Origin: Shewanella electrica
GTDB lineage: Bacteria > Pseudomonadota > Gammaproteobacteria > Enterobacterales > Shewanellaceae
NCBI RefSeq assembly: GCF_022321485.1
Contig: NZ_JAKOGG010000009.1
Span: 1 to 64,000, forward strand
Reading direction: 5' to 3'
Length of the DNA: 64,000 bases
Part shown: in pieces, positions 19,391-28,733 of the stretch
Numbering within the stretch: position 1 is the first letter of the stretch
Layout: the number at the start of each line of letters is the position of its first letter
Position numbers and translations under genes: made by a program
The notes under the pieces: model-generated
Seen by the model: only the letters and a program-made list of their open reading frames with translations
Told to the model about the DNA's origin: nothing
Databases searched by the model: none

Positions 19391-20164
19391 TTAAATCAAT
19401 CCCCGTGCCGCGCTCCAGCGCTGTATTTCTGCAACAACGTCCTGTGGATGAGAAATAAACGGCGCATGAGACGCTTTGGCGAACACGCAGTCGGTGACAT
19501 TGTCAGCGGTGGGCAGTTGCGCGATGACTCGCTGTGGCACTAAGCCATCGAGTTTGCCCCACAGTCGCAGCCACGGCTGTTGCAGTGCTGGTAAATGATC
19601 TCTAAGGTCGACATCACGCAGCATTGCCAGTCCGGCTGATAACGCGGTGGCGTCGGGTAACGGTTTTGCCAGCACTAATTCGCGCACTTGGCGAATATCA
19701 TCACGGGCGCTGTCGCTGCCCATGGCTTGCAATGCCAGAAAACGCTCGATAGTTTTAGCTAAATCTTGCTGCAGTTGCTGCTCAAACTGTTGCAGCACTT
19801 TAGGCGGGATACCCGGCCACTCGGCATTTGCCAGAAAGCAGGGCGATGAGGCGACGGTGATTAATGCCGCCACGTTGCTGGGAAAGCGCTGCGCCAAGCT
19901 GGTGGCCAGCAATCCGCCCAGCGACCAACCGAGCACTATCGCTTGCTGTGGCAGCTGTTGCGCCAGTTGCTCAACCCAAGCATCAAAGCCGCCTGCCACC
20001 GGGGCGCTATCGCCAAAACCGGGCAGATCGACTTGGAAGCATTGAAACTGTGGCAGTTGCGCCACCAATGGGGTGAAAATACTGCTGTTCATACCCCAGC
20101 CATGCAACAACACCAAAGGTTGCCCGTGACCGGATGCTTGCATAAATAACGATGGTGAGTTCAT
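19391..20164 (-). CDS. bioH: Pimeloyl-ACP methyl ester esterase BioH
   Basis: A 257-residue alpha/beta hydrolase that removes the methyl group from pimeloyl-ACP methyl ester, ending the pimeloyl branch of biotin synthesis. Visible features are the oxyanion region LLHGWGMNSSIF (19-30), the nucleophile elbow GWSLGG with Ser81, the acid segment LWGKLDGLVP and the catalytic-histidine segment ASHAPFISHP. ATG 20164 is favoured over TTG 20176. It is divergent from comF (21-base gap), the same bioH/comF(gntX) pairing as in E. coli; the promoters must overlap. Confidence 0.92.
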   Translation of the reverse strand: MNSPSLFMQASGHGQPLVLLHGWGMNSSIFTPLVAQLPQFQCFQVDLPGFGDSAPVAGGFDAWVEQLAQQLPQQAIVLGWSLGGLLATSLAQRFPSNVAALITVASSPCFLANAEWPGIPPKVLQQFEQQLQQDLAKTIERFLALQAMGSDSARDDIRQVRELVLAKPLPDATALSAGLAMLRDVDLRDHLPALQQPWLRLWGKLDGLVPQRVIAQLPTADNVTDCVFAKASHAPFISHPQDVVAEIQRWSAARGLI

Positions 20165-20185
20165 TACAACGCTCAAGGATGAGTT

Positions 20186-20920
20186 ATGGTTAGCCCGTTT
20201 TGGCAGCGATGCCGCGCTTTATTAGCGGCTAGTTTACCTAACCGCTGCTTATTGTGTCATCAGACCATTCCCGCGCCGCAACGCGGTATCTGTGCCAGTT
20301 GTCTCGGCAGTAGCATTTATCAAACTGATGTCTGCCTCGGCTGTGGTAAGCCGCTCACATTGGCGGCGGATTACTGCGGCAGTTGTTTGGCTCATCAGCC
20401 GATTAAGGTGATTGCGCCCAGCAGTTATCACAGCATGTTAGGGCCGCTGATCCCCGCCATTAAATATCAAGCGCAGTTCGCCGCACTACCGGCTCTCACC
20501 TCGGCGCTGGTGGTGCGTATTCAATATCTGCTAGGGGCAGGACTGTTGGAACTGCCGCAAGTGATCTTGCCAGTGCCACTGCATCCACAGCGTTTAGCGC
20601 ATCGTGGTTATAATCAGGCGTGGTTGATTGCACAACGGTTAGCGCAGCAGTTGCAACTGCCGCTGGATGATCAGTTGCTGCTGCGTGTTAGCAATACGCC
20701 CGCGCAGGCGCAATTGAGTGGTAAACAGCGACGGCAGAACTTAGCGGGCGCCTTTGCACTAGCACGGCCATCGCCTTATCAACGCATAGCTTTGGTGGAT
20801 GATGTGGTGACCACTGGCAGCACGGTGAACGAAATTGCCCGGCTGTTGCGCGCCTCGGCACCGAGTATTCAGGTGTGGTGTTTGGCGCGTGCGGAAGCTC
20901 CTAAATTAGCAACTCTTTGA
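20186..20920 (+). CDS. ComF-family phosphoribosyltransferase-like protein (GntX/ComF)
   Basis: 244 residues. The N-terminal zinc-ribbon part has four CxxC pairs (C21/C24, C36/C39, C50/C53, C64/C67). The C-terminal part is a type I phosphoribosyltransferase fold with the PRPP-loop motif [14 protein letters not shown]. ComF proteins are needed for DNA uptake in naturally competent bacteria and E. coli GntX helps use DNA as nutrient; the enzymatic activity is unproven. AAGGATGAG precedes ATG 20186. Confidence 0.92.
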   Translation: MVSPFWQRCRALLAASLPNRCLLCHQTIPAPQRGICASCLGSSIYQTDVCLGCGKPLTLAADYCGSCLAHQPIKVIAPSSYHSMLGPLIPAIKYQAQFAALPALTSALVVRIQYLLGAGLLELPQVILPVPLHPQRLAHRGYNQAWLIAQRLAQQLQLPLDDQLLLRVSNTPAQAQLSGKQRRQNLAGAFALARPSPYQRIALVDDVVTTGSTVNEIARLLRASAPSIQVWCLARAEAPKLATL

Positions 20921-21050
20921 GCTAGATTGCTTTTTAACTAACATATATACATTCGTTAGTAGATGGGGCTACAAAGCGGCGTTTATCAGGAGTATCATAG
21001 GAACAATTCTTACTAATTCACTCAGGTTTATCCTGATGGAGCAGGTTTTC

Positions 21051-21629
21051 ATGATCAGTATTTCTGAAGCAGCTCAGGCTCACTTTGTTAAGCTGCTGGC
21101 TGACCAGCCAGAAGGCACTAATATCCGCGTATTTGTTATCAGCCCTGGAACGCCCCAAGCTGAATGCGGCGTTTCATACTGCCCACCTGACGCGGTAGAG
21201 GCTGATGACATCGAAATCGAATTCAATGGCTTTAACGCCATGGTGGACGAAAAGAGTGCACCATTTTTGGAAGAAGCCAGTATCGATTTGACCACTGACC
21301 AACTGGGTTCACAACTGACGCTGAAAGCACCAAACGCAAAAATGCGTAAAGTGGCTGACGATGCGCCACTGCGTGAACGAGTTGAGTACATGATCCAATC
21401 TGAAATCAACCCACAACTGGCGAGCCATGGCGGCCACATCATGTTGGTTGAACTGACGGCAGCGGGCGTTGCCGTACTGCAATTCGGTGGTGGTTGTAAC
21501 GGTTGTTCCATGGTGGACGTGACGCTGAAAGATGGCATCGAAAAACAGATGCTGGAACGTTTCGCTGGTGAACTGACTGGCGTAGAAGACGTGACCGATC
21601 ACCAACACGGTGAGCACTCATTCCAATAA
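21051..21629 (+). CDS. nfuA: Fe-S cluster carrier NfuA
   Basis: A 192-residue scaffold/carrier delivering [4Fe-4S] clusters under oxidative stress or iron shortage. The N-terminal half is a degenerate A-type (IscA-like) domain and the C-terminal half the Nfu domain with [15 protein letters not shown], giving the cluster ligands C149 and C152 exactly as in E. coli. ATG 21051 aligns with the family start MI-IS-AAQ; the ATG 15 bases upstream would add an unconserved tail. A short inverted repeat CTAAC/GTTAG lies in the leader (about 20938-20959), but I see no recognisable IscR box. Confidence 0.96.
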   Translation: MISISEAAQAHFVKLLADQPEGTNIRVFVISPGTPQAECGVSYCPPDAVEADDIEIEFNGFNAMVDEKSAPFLEEASIDLTTDQLGSQLTLKAPNAKMRKVADDAPLRERVEYMIQSEINPQLASHGGHIMLVELTAAGVAVLQFGGGCNGCSMVDVTLKDGIEKQMLERFAGELTGVEDVTDHQHGEHSFQ

Positions 21630-21646
21630 TCCGTTATTGGTAATAA

Positions 21647-21670
21647 ACAAAGGCGCTGCGGCGCCTTTGT
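21647..21670. terminator. Bidirectional terminator between nfuA and the MATE gene
   Basis: Perfect 10-bp stem ACAAAGGCGC/GCGCCTTTGT with loop TGCG, between convergent genes. T-richness on either side is modest. Confidence 0.75.
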
Positions 21671-21682
21671 TGTTCTATCGTT

Positions 21683-23023
21683 TTACTCCTGCAAGAACTG
21701 CTGTCGCCGCAAGTAATAATAACCACCGAGTGTCGCGCTGCGCGCCAGCATAAAGCCCGATAGTGCCAGCCATAGCCCATGGTTTTGCCACGGCTGACTA
21801 ACGTACCACAGCGGCACAAATACCACTAAGCTGGCAATCATCATGCTGTTGCGCATAGTGCGACCTTTGGCGGCGCCAATAAATACCCCATCAAAAAGAT
21901 AACAGCCGAATGACAGCAGCGGCAGGGCGATCATCCACGGCAGCAGTGCGCTGGCGCTGGCAATCACTTTATCGATTGAGGTCAGTAAGCCAATCAGTTG
22001 CTCGCCCGCCAACCAAAACAGCAGCGAAAACAGCAGCGCCACGGCGGCAGACCAATAAAAGGCGAGGGTAACCGTGGCGTGTAGCTCATGATAGTTGTGC
22101 TCGCCCGCAGCACGGCCGACTTCGGCCTCGGCATAATAAGCGATGCCATCTAATGCGTAGGAAATTAGCAGCAGTAAGTTCAGCATTACCGCATTGGCGG
22201 CTACTGTGGTATCGCCCAAGCTGGCACCGGCAAAGGTAATAAAGGCAAAGGTCAGTTGTAAAAACAGGCTGCGGATAAAGATATCGCGGTTGAGCCGTAA
22301 CAAGCGGCTGAAGTGGCTTAGGCGTAGTTTGGCCCATAGACCAGCCCAATCCACATGCCCCATGGCGGCCGCCGAGCGTTTCACCATCAACACGGCGATA
22401 GCGGTGCTGGCGATATCGGCCATCACGGATGCAGCGGCGGCACCTTTGACATTCCAGTCAAAGCCAGCCACAAACAATAGGTCGAGTGCGATGTTGAGGC
22501 TGTTGGCAATGATCAATTGCCACATGGCGGCCTTCGGTTGCTGTCGTCCCATCAACCAACCGAGTAGCACCATATTGAGCAGCGCAAACGGCGCGCCCCA
22601 AATGCGGATGGCGAAGTAATCGTGACCGTAGTTCATCACCTCGCTACTGGCATGGTTAAACTGCATCGCCAACTGCCAAATCGGCCATTGCAGCAACAAA
22701 AATAGCGCGCCGATGAGCACCGCTAAGCTGCTTGATTGCAGCAAAATCGCTAGCTGTTGCTCGCTATCACGGCGGCCCACACCTTGGGCGACCAGCGCGG
22801 TGGTCGACATGCGCAGGAATCCCATCAGCCATAACATCAATGTTATAATCGTGCTGCCGACGGCAACGCCGCCGAGATATGCCGCATGGCTTAGATGACC
22901 AATCACAGCAGTATCCACCAAGCCGAGTAATGGCACTGTAATGTTGGACAGGATCATTGGCAACGCCAGTGCCAGCAACTTTTGGTGGCGCGAGCGCTCA
23001 GTTAGCGTCGGACAAATATTCAT
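21683..23023 (-). CDS. MATE-family efflux transporter (DinF-like)
   Basis: 446 residues with about twelve membrane helices. The N-terminal stretch LALALPMILSNITVPLLGLVDTAVIGHL is the MATE hallmark, and the second half-repeat begins near residue 230. DinF-like members export drugs or organic cations with Na+ or H+ antiport; the substrate here is unknown. It is divergent from the deacetylase gene, with starts only 21 bases apart. A second, unrelated-looking MATE gene lies at 47 kb. Confidence 0.88.
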   Translation of the reverse strand: MNICPTLTERSRHQKLLALALPMILSNITVPLLGLVDTAVIGHLSHAAYLGGVAVGSTIITLMLWLMGFLRMSTTALVAQGVGRRDSEQQLAILLQSSSLAVLIGALFLLLQWPIWQLAMQFNHASSEVMNYGHDYFAIRIWGAPFALLNMVLLGWLMGRQQPKAAMWQLIIANSLNIALDLLFVAGFDWNVKGAAAASVMADIASTAIAVLMVKRSAAAMGHVDWAGLWAKLRLSHFSRLLRLNRDIFIRSLFLQLTFAFITFAGASLGDTTVAANAVMLNLLLLISYALDGIAYYAEAEVGRAAGEHNYHELHATVTLAFYWSAAVALLFSLLFWLAGEQLIGLLTSIDKVIASASALLPWMIALPLLSFGCYLFDGVFIGAAKGRTMRNSMMIASLVVFVPLWYVSQPWQNHGLWLALSGFMLARSATLGGYYYLRRQQFLQE

Positions 23024-23044
23024 TCGTTGTTGGAGATTCTTTTT

Positions 23045-24097
23045 ATGGTGTTAAACAGAGTGTTATGGCTAGTTAGTTTGCTAATGGCGTCAATCGCAAG
23101 TGCACAAGCAGCGGTTATTCTACAGTATCACCATGTTTCCGAAACCTCTCCGGCGGTGACTAGCGTTTCGCCAGCACAGTTCAAACAGCAGATGCAGTAT
23201 TTGCATGAGCAACAGTTCAATGTGGTGCCATTACAGCAAGTGATTGATGCCATCAAAAGCGGCGAGCAACTGCCAGCGAACACAGTGGCAATCACCTTTG
23301 ATGATGGCTATCGCAGCATCGCCGACAATGCCGCACCGATCTTGCAGCAATATGGTTATCCATACACCTTGTTCGTAGCTATTGAGCCGATTGAAAAGGG
23401 CTTTGGTGAGATGATGGATTGGCAGCAACTGAAGCAACTGGCCGCTAACGGCGCCACCATTGCCAACCATTCTTGGGGGCACGAGCATTTGATCCGCCGT
23501 TTAGATAACGAGTCAGAGCAACAATGGTTGGCGCGGGTGCAGGATAATCTGCAACGTACCGAAGCGGCCATTTTGCAGCACACCGGCCAAAGTGTGAAAA
23601 CCTTAGCGTATCCTTACGGTGAATATAATACCGCGCTGCAACAGCTGTTGCAGACGATGGGCTATGTGGCGCTCGGCCAACAAAGTGGTGCAGCAGGGAC
23701 ATACTCGGAACTGACGGCGATTCCGCGCTTTCCAGTAGCGGGGGCGTACGCCAATATGGCTAGCCTTAAGATCAAGCTGCGCTCATTGAACATGCCTGTG
23801 TTAAGCCAAACGCCTACTAATCCAGAATTGAGTGCAACACAAACCCAACCAGAGCTGCGCGTTAAGCTGGATATTCAAGATATTCGCACCAAAGAACTGA
23901 TCTGCTATGTCCAAGGTGAGCAGCAACTGCCAACTTGGATTGACAGTCAAACCTTCATCATAAAGTCTAACACTCCCTTACCTGCTGGCCGCTCTCGCTA
24001 CAATTGTACTGCACCAAGTAAGACTCAATCTGGCTATTACTGGTTTAGCCAAGCATGGGTTCGACCGAAAGCAGATGGCAGTTGGGTGGCTGAATAA
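23045..24097 (+). CDS. Secreted polysaccharide deacetylase family protein (NodB domain)
   Basis: About 350 residues: signal peptide (MVLNRVLWLVSLLMASIASAQA), a NodB-homology domain with ILQYHHVSE, the metal-ligand pair in VAITFDDGYRSI, the zinc-binding motif ANHSWGHEHL and the motif LAYPYGEYN, then a C-terminal extension of about 120 residues without an obvious family. Such enzymes N-deacetylate GlcNAc polymers such as PNAG or peptidoglycan. ATG 23045 has GGAG 9 bases upstream; the in-frame ATG at 23027 gives a poorer signal peptide. Followed by a strong terminator. Confidence 0.88.
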   Translation: MVLNRVLWLVSLLMASIASAQAAVILQYHHVSETSPAVTSVSPAQFKQQMQYLHEQQFNVVPLQQVIDAIKSGEQLPANTVAITFDDGYRSIADNAAPILQQYGYPYTLFVAIEPIEKGFGEMMDWQQLKQLAANGATIANHSWGHEHLIRRLDNESEQQWLARVQDNLQRTEAAILQHTGQSVKTLAYPYGEYNTALQQLLQTMGYVALGQQSGAAGTYSELTAIPRFPVAGAYANMASLKIKLRSLNMPVLSQTPTNPELSATQTQPELRVKLDIQDIRTKELICYVQGEQQLPTWIDSQTFIIKSNTPLPAGRSRYNCTAPSKTQSGYYWFSQAWVRPKADGSWVAE

Positions 24098-24167
24098 TTT
24101 TTTTTAACGTAAAAACAAATAACTGTACAGTTGTCATAAAATTCTGTTAACAATTGTGTAATATAAG

Positions 24168-24205
24168 ATTTGTTGGGTGTGCGTCATTCCCAACAAATTT
24201 TTTAT
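24168..24205 (+). terminator. Rho-independent terminator after the deacetylase gene
   Basis: Perfect 10-bp stem ATTTGTTGGG/CCCAACAAAT with an 11-base loop and a T7 tail. It separates the deacetylase from the glycosyltransferase operon. A 12-bp perfect palindrome AACTGTACAGTT sits upstream at 24121-24132. Confidence 0.9.
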
Positions 24206-24291
24206 GTCTCTTAAGTTTTTGATAAGACTCCGGCACTAGCGTGTCGATTGGCTTTTTGCGGTAAGCAAACATGAATCTTTAGGAGCTAGAA

Positions 24292-25029
24292 TTGATATCT
24301 GTAGTTATTCCCGCCAAAGATGAGGCAGGAAACATTGGTCCACTAATTACTGAGATTTTTCAAGCACTCAACACGTTGACACCTTTTGAAGTCATCGTTG
24401 TCGACGACGGCAGTAGCGATGGCACCGCCGCTGAAGTGGTCGATACCGCTAACGCGCTGGGATGCCAAGCTAAAGTGGTTATCCATAAGCAGAGTACTGG
24501 ACAAAGTACCGCCGTGTGGACTGGCGTACGCCAAGCTGCTGGTGAGTGGGTTGTGACGTTAGATGCTGATGGTCAAAATGACCCAGCAGATATTCCCGCT
24601 ATGCTCGATGTAGCAAAACACATTAACGCCACTGATTTCTGTGTTGCAGGCTACCGCAAACACCGTAAAGATACCGCCTGGAAACGCTTTCAATCGCGTA
24701 TTGCCAATAACATCCGTAACGCCATGTTACATGATGGCGTGCCAGACACTGGCTGCGGTCTCAAGCTGTTTCCCCGTGAAACCTTTATCAAAATGCCATA
24801 CTTCAACCATATGCATCGTTATATTCCCGCCTTAGTGAAACGTATGGGCGGCGAAGTGCATATCTCAGAGGTCAATCATCGTGACCGACAAATCGGCGTG
24901 TCTAAGTACACCGCATGGAACCGCGCTTGGGTGGGGATTGTCGATATCCTCGGGGTGATGTGGCTCATCCGTCGCGCGAAAATAGCGGAGATCAAACAAG
25001 TTGAAACTAGTCACCTTACTCAGCAATAA
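24292..25029 (+). CDS. Family 2 glycosyltransferase, polyprenyl-phosphate sugar transferase-like
   Basis: A 245-residue GT-A enzyme of the DPM1/ArnC-like group: ISVVIPAKDEAGNI at the N-terminus, VVDDGSSDGT, the metal-binding VTLDADGQNDP, and the C-terminal VNHRDRQIGVSKYTAWNRAW. It lacks the two C-terminal membrane helices of ArnC, so it is more like the soluble DPM1 type. The likely reaction is transfer of a sugar from a nucleotide donor to undecaprenyl phosphate on the cytosolic face (inference). Start is TTG 24292, with AGGAG 6 bases ahead. The next gene starts inside its 3' end. Confidence 0.85.
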   Translation: MISVVIPAKDEAGNIGPLITEIFQALNTLTPFEVIVVDDGSSDGTAAEVVDTANALGCQAKVVIHKQSTGQSTAVWTGVRQAAGEWVVTLDADGQNDPADIPAMLDVAKHINATDFCVAGYRKHRKDTAWKRFQSRIANNIRNAMLHDGVPDTGCGLKLFPRETFIKMPYFNHMHRYIPALVKRMGGEVHISEVNHRDRQIGVSKYTAWNRAWVGIVDILGVMWLIRRAKIAEIKQVETSHLTQQ

Positions 25030-25705
25030 GCAGATGGGTAAGACGCTATTTACCATCATCATCTTTATGCTGCTGGCGTTAATGGTGGAAAGTGGCAGTT
25101 TTACCCATTTCACAGATAAGCAGTGGGTGGCCGCACTCATTAATCAAGATGGCATCAGCGGTGATGCGTTGATTTTTGGCTGTGCCGTACTATTTACAGC
25201 CGTGGGCGGCCCGCGGCAGTTAGTGGCGCTGGTCTATGGTTATACCTTAGGAAACGGCTACGGTACGGGGATGGCGTTATTGGCGGCGTTGACCGGCTGC
25301 GCGGTCAGTTTCTACGTGGCGCGTTTTACCGTGAAAGACCTGATTAAAAGGCATTTTGGCAACAAGCTGATGCGCTTTGAGGCTTTCATCTGCCACAAGA
25401 CTTGGTTGAAGGTGATTGTGATTCGCTTTTTACCTGTGGGCAGTAATCTGGTGACCAACCTCTTGGCGGGTTCGACCCGCACGCCAGCTGGCGGCTTCTT
25501 CCTTGGTAGCGCGATTGGCTACGTGCCACAAACCTTCATTTTTGCTAGCGCTGGCGCCGGTATCGGTTTCTCTGACCATCTCACCTTGCTGCTAAGTTGT
25601 GTGTTGTTGCTGGCGTCCAGCATTATCGGCACATATCTCTATCGCTGCCGCGTACAACCCCAAGTGGCTAATCTCCTTGCCGAAGAAAAAGAGAGTCTTT
25701 CATGA
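25001..25705 (+). CDS. VTT-domain (TVP38/TMEM64, DedA-like) membrane protein
   Basis: 234 residues with about six hydrophobic segments and the VTT/SNARE-associated core: FTAVGGPRQLVALVYGYTLG, a re-entrant segment and RFLPVGSNLVTNLLAGSTRTP followed by FFLGSAIGYVPQTF. DedA/VTT proteins include undecaprenyl-phosphate translocases (UptA) and lipid scramblases. Between a polyprenyl-P sugar transferase and a GT-C enzyme, a role in moving the lipid-linked sugar or recycling the carrier is a reasonable inference. Start is TTG 25001 (overlapping the previous gene) or ATG 25034; its end overlaps the next start by ATGA. Confidence 0.85.
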   Translation: MKLVTLLSNKQMGKTLFTIIIFMLLALMVESGSFTHFTDKQWVAALINQDGISGDALIFGCAVLFTAVGGPRQLVALVYGYTLGNGYGTGMALLAALTGCAVSFYVARFTVKDLIKRHFGNKLMRFEAFICHKTWLKVIVIRFLPVGSNLVTNLLAGSTRTPAGGFFLGSAIGYVPQTFIFASAGAGIGFSDHLTLLLSCVLLLASSIIGTYLYRCRVQPQVANLLAEEKESLS

Positions 25706-27423
25706 GTTTGTTGAAGTCTTATTTTGACTCGGATGACTACCGCCGTACCTTTTGGGCACTGTTTATTCTCACTTTGTTGATCATGCTGCTGGGCATTGGT
25801 TTGCGGTCACCTTGGCCAGCGGACGAGCCGCGCTTTGTTGAGGTGGCGCGCGAGATGGTCAGCAGTGGTCAGTGGTTATTTCCTTCTCGCGGTGGCGAGT
25901 TTTATCCAGACAAGCCGCCAGTATTTATGTGGTCGATTGCACTGTGTTACTTGGTGATTGGCAATTTAAAGCTAGCGTTCCTCATCCCTAACGCACTGTG
26001 CGGTTTGCTCACTACCTTGTTGGTGTTTGACCTTGGCGCACGGCTATGGAATGTGCGCACTGGGCGTAATGCGGCGCTGTTGCTGCTGTTGGTGCCACAG
26101 TTTTTAATCCAAGCCAAAAATGCCCAAATTGATGCGATGGTGATGTGTTGGATCACTGTTGGCTGTTATGGCTTAATCCGCCACTTTTTTGTGGGCCCAA
26201 GTTGGCGTTGGTACTTTATTTCGTGGGCCTTTATGGGGCTGGGCATCATCACCAAAGGTGTCGGTTTCTTGCCGCTACTGATGTTAATCCCTATTGGCGT
26301 TTACAGTTGGCGTACTGGACTGTACTGCGACCGTTGGCACTGGCAGGCGGCTCTGGGGCCAGTAGTGATGTTGGCGGTCATCGGCTGTTGGTTGGTGCCG
26401 ATGGTACTGACTGTGGTCAGCTCTGGCGATGCACAGCACCTTGCCTATATGAACAACATTTTGTTTAAGCAAACTGGGCAACGCTATGTGGCGTCTTGGC
26501 ATCATATCAAGCCATGGTATTACTTCATCGTGTCGGTGATTCCGTGGTTGTGGTTGCCATTGCCTTTACTGGTGATCGCTTATTGGAACAAGCTGGTAGC
26601 TGCCGTCAAAGCTGATCCGCGCATCGCGATTTTGCTGTTGTGGGTGGCATTAGTGGTGTTGTTTTTCAGTATCAGCCCCGGTAAACGCAACGTGTATATT
26701 TTGCCGGCGTTGCCAATGGCGTGTTTAGCGATGGCTGCCGCCTTGCAACAGGCCAGCGTCTGTCGCTGGTTTGAGCGTTTAGTGAAAGGGCTATTGTGGT
26801 TGTTTGGCGTGGTTGTTTTGCTGCTGGCGATTGCTGCGTTGCGCGATTATCCGGCCTTGGTGAACAAGCTGGCCGACTATACCGACGACTTGTCGCACGT
26901 GGGCTATTTTCTGCTAACGTTAGCGCTCGGTTGGCTGCTGTTGCTAGCGTTGGCGCGTAAACAATTGGCGTTGCTGCAAGCGGGCATTATCACTCTGTTT
27001 GTGTGGGCTATCAGTAGTAGCTGGGGATATAGCTTGCTAGAGCATATGCGGACGCCCAAAGATGTGACCGAGCGTGTCGCGGCGACCATTGGTGAGCAAG
27101 GACAACTCGGGCTGATTGATTTTAAAGAACAATTTATTCTGTTCTCTACTGTGGATATCACCCACTTTAGTTACCTCGCGCCAGTTGCCGAGCAGGAACG
27201 TAACGCTTGGTATTGGCAACGGCAGGGCGCGCAGCGTTATCTGTTAGTGCCTGCCAGTGAACAGCTAGCATGTTTTGATCTCAGTAAAGGCCAAGACATG
27301 GGAGAGGCGCATCGAGAGCGTTGGTTGTTGTTGGCGGATGACGCTCGCCGCGCCGATTGCCCCAAACCGGAAGTCACTGAAGTGTTCTTCACGCCGAAAC
27401 CGGGTGTGTGGATGACTGAATAA
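25702..27423 (+). CDS. ArnT-like GT-C glycosyltransferase (PMT family)
   Basis: 573 residues, multi-spanning. The N-terminal part has the ArnT/PMT pattern: first helix, then GLRSPWPADEPRFVEVAREM with the conserved acidic pair in the first periplasmic loop, and FYPDKPPVFMWSIAL. About twelve helices are followed by a periplasmic C-terminal domain. ArnT moves aminoarabinose from undecaprenyl phosphate to lipid A; relatives transfer other sugars to lipid A, glycans or proteins. No arnA/arnB-type sugar genes are here, so the sugar and acceptor are open. It ends the three-gene operon (ATGA overlap upstream, strong terminator downstream). Confidence 0.88.
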   Translation: MSLLKSYFDSDDYRRTFWALFILTLLIMLLGIGLRSPWPADEPRFVEVAREMVSSGQWLFPSRGGEFYPDKPPVFMWSIALCYLVIGNLKLAFLIPNALCGLLTTLLVFDLGARLWNVRTGRNAALLLLLVPQFLIQAKNAQIDAMVMCWITVGCYGLIRHFFVGPSWRWYFISWAFMGLGIITKGVGFLPLLMLIPIGVYSWRTGLYCDRWHWQAALGPVVMLAVIGCWLVPMVLTVVSSGDAQHLAYMNNILFKQTGQRYVASWHHIKPWYYFIVSVIPWLWLPLPLLVIAYWNKLVAAVKADPRIAILLLWVALVVLFFSISPGKRNVYILPALPMACLAMAAALQQASVCRWFERLVKGLLWLFGVVVLLLAIAALRDYPALVNKLADYTDDLSHVGYFLLTLALGWLLLLALARKQLALLQAGIITLFVWAISSSWGYSLLEHMRTPKDVTERVAATIGEQGQLGLIDFKEQFILFSTVDITHFSYLAPVAEQERNAWYWQRQGAQRYLLVPASEQLACFDLSKGQDMGEAHRERWLLLADDARRADCPKPEVTEVFFTPKPGVWMTE

Positions 27424-27447
27424 CTGCGTGGCACAAGTTGCAGAACC

Positions 27448-27486
27448 AAAAAAGCCGTACAGCCTCTGACTCTGTACGGCTTTTTT
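27448..27486. terminator. Terminator between the glycosyltransferase operon and sulA
   Basis: A perfect 15-bp stem (27448-27462 with 27472-27486) beginning A6 and ending T6 around a 9-base loop, so it works on both strands for the convergent operons. Confidence 0.95.
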
Positions 27487-27500
27487 GTTGCAAGCGGTAC

Positions 27501-27968
27501 TTAATGTACGGCTTGCAACCAACAGCTGGCTTGCAGCTCGGTGGTGCTATGGGTTTCGAGCACGATGCCCAATGCGCGGGCGCTTTTAGCCACGAGCTGC
27601 AAGCGGCGTTTATCTTTGTTATCCAGTTGTTCGACCCAACTGACGACCGCGCTGGTGGTGCCGCTGGTTAGCGCGCGCTCGGTCGCCCACAGTGCTTCCA
27701 CTTCATCGCGGGCATGCACTTGCAGTACGCGGTCCATTCTGACACCGGCATTGGCGAGAATAGTCTTATAACCAGCAAAACCAGGGTTGATTAACACAAT
27801 CCATCGGCCTTGTTGGCTCAGTTGCGCCAACTGGCTGCTCAACTGTTGCAGTTCGCGGCGGCCATTACTGCTAGATGGCAGGTTAGAAACGCCTAACTCA
27901 GTCATGGCGTCACTCGCATCTTGCCATAAACCCGGGTGACGTGGTGCATTGCCCATTAACATGCTCAT
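27501..27968 (-). CDS. sulA: SOS cell-division inhibitor SulA
   Basis: 155 residues related to SulA, which blocks FtsZ polymerisation during the SOS response. The conserved centre is present: [21 protein letters not shown] and [21 protein letters not shown], then [25 protein letters not shown]. The start overlaps the lexA stop (ATGA at 27965-27968), so the two are translationally coupled and share the LexA-controlled promoter. The lexA-sulA order is known from Pseudomonas and Vibrio relatives, unlike E. coli where sulA is separate. Confidence 0.9.
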   Translation of the reverse strand: MSMLMGNAPRHPGLWQDASDAMTELGVSNLPSSSNGRRELQQLSSQLAQLSQQGRWIVLINPGFAGYKTILANAGVRMDRVLQVHARDEVEALWATERALTSGTTSAVVSWVEQLDNKDKRRLQLVAKSARALGIVLETHSTTELQASCWLQAVH

Positions 27969-28585
27969 AGCCAGTCTCCGTTACGGATAATCCCTACCGC
28001 TAAACCTTCAATGGTCAGTGTTTGCTCACTGAGGTCAACCTTGATCGGTTGATACGCTTCGTTTTCGGCATGCAGATACACCACGTTGCCTTTACGTTCA
28101 AAGCGTTTCACTGTTACGTCATCTTCAACACGTGCGACCACCACTTGGCCGTTACGCGCATCTTGCATCTTGTGCACCGCCAGCAAGTCACCCTCTAAAA
28201 TGCCGATGTTTTTCATACTGTCGCCACGGACTCGCAGCAAAAAATCAGCATTCGGGCGGAACATCATCGGGTCAACTTGGTAATACTGTTCAATATGTTC
28301 TTGTGCCAGAATCGGCTCACCGGCCGCCACTTGGCCGATCAGCGGCAGGCCTTGTTCTTCATCGACTAACTCTTCTTGCGGCAGACGAATCCCGCGTGAG
28401 GTGCCGGGCATAATTTCGATGCAGCCTTTTTTGGCGAGAGCTTTTAGATGTTCTTCGGCGGCATTGGCACTCTTAAAGCCGAGGCGACGGGCGATTTCAG
28501 CGCGAGTTGGTGGCATGCCTGTCTCGGCGATGTTGCGCTTAATCAGCTCAAGGATTTGTGCTTGTCTTGGTGTCAGAGGTCTCAT
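27965..28585 (-). CDS. lexA: SOS repressor LexA
   Basis: A 206-residue repressor and self-cleaving serine protease. The winged helix spans about residues 1-69; the RecA*-stimulated cleavage site is A88-G89 (QVAAGEP); the catalytic dyad is Ser123 (GDSMKN) and Lys160 (VTVKRF). It controls the DNA-damage regulon. Two SOS boxes lie directly upstream, so it is autoregulated, and sulA follows in the same transcript. Confidence 0.97.
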   Translation of the reverse strand: MRPLTPRQAQILELIKRNIAETGMPPTRAEIARRLGFKSANAAEEHLKALAKKGCIEIMPGTSRGIRLPQEELVDEEQGLPLIGQVAAGEPILAQEHIEQYYQVDPMMFRPNADFLLRVRGDSMKNIGILEGDLLAVHKMQDARNGQVVVARVEDDVTVKRFERKGNVVYLHAENEAYQPIKVDLSEQTLTIEGLAVGIIRNGDWL

Positions 28586-28593
28586 GGTAAATC

Positions 28594-28628
28594 CTGTTTT
28601 TTTATACAGTATCTGTCAGTATATACAG
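28594..28628 (-). promoter_or_regulatory. Tandem LexA (SOS) boxes upstream of lexA
   Basis: Two 16-bp sites of the form CTG-N10-CAG: 28594-28609 (CTGTTTTTTTATACAG) and 28613-28628 (CTGTCAGTATATACAG), read on the plus strand. Their starts are 19 bases apart and the nearer lies 8 bases before the lexA start. The arrangement resembles the double operator of E. coli lexA. Confidence 0.9.
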
Positions 28629-28733
28629 TATTTTTGCTAGCGCAACTATTAACCATTTTTGAGCAGAATTAGTGAAGTAACGCGGGATTCTGGTATTCTA
28701 CCGGGCTAACTACTGACGTTTATTTTTTGAGAT

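Noticed and set aside
24121-24132. AACTGTACAGTT palindrome considered as a LexA box
   Set aside because: The CTG and CAG are separated by 2 bases, not 10, so it cannot be an SOS box; left only as an unexplained palindrome.
25034-25705. Start of the VTT gene at ATG 25034
   Set aside because: Not excluded, but the upstream TTG 25001 gives a basic cytosolic N-terminus and overlap coupling; the choice is uncertain.
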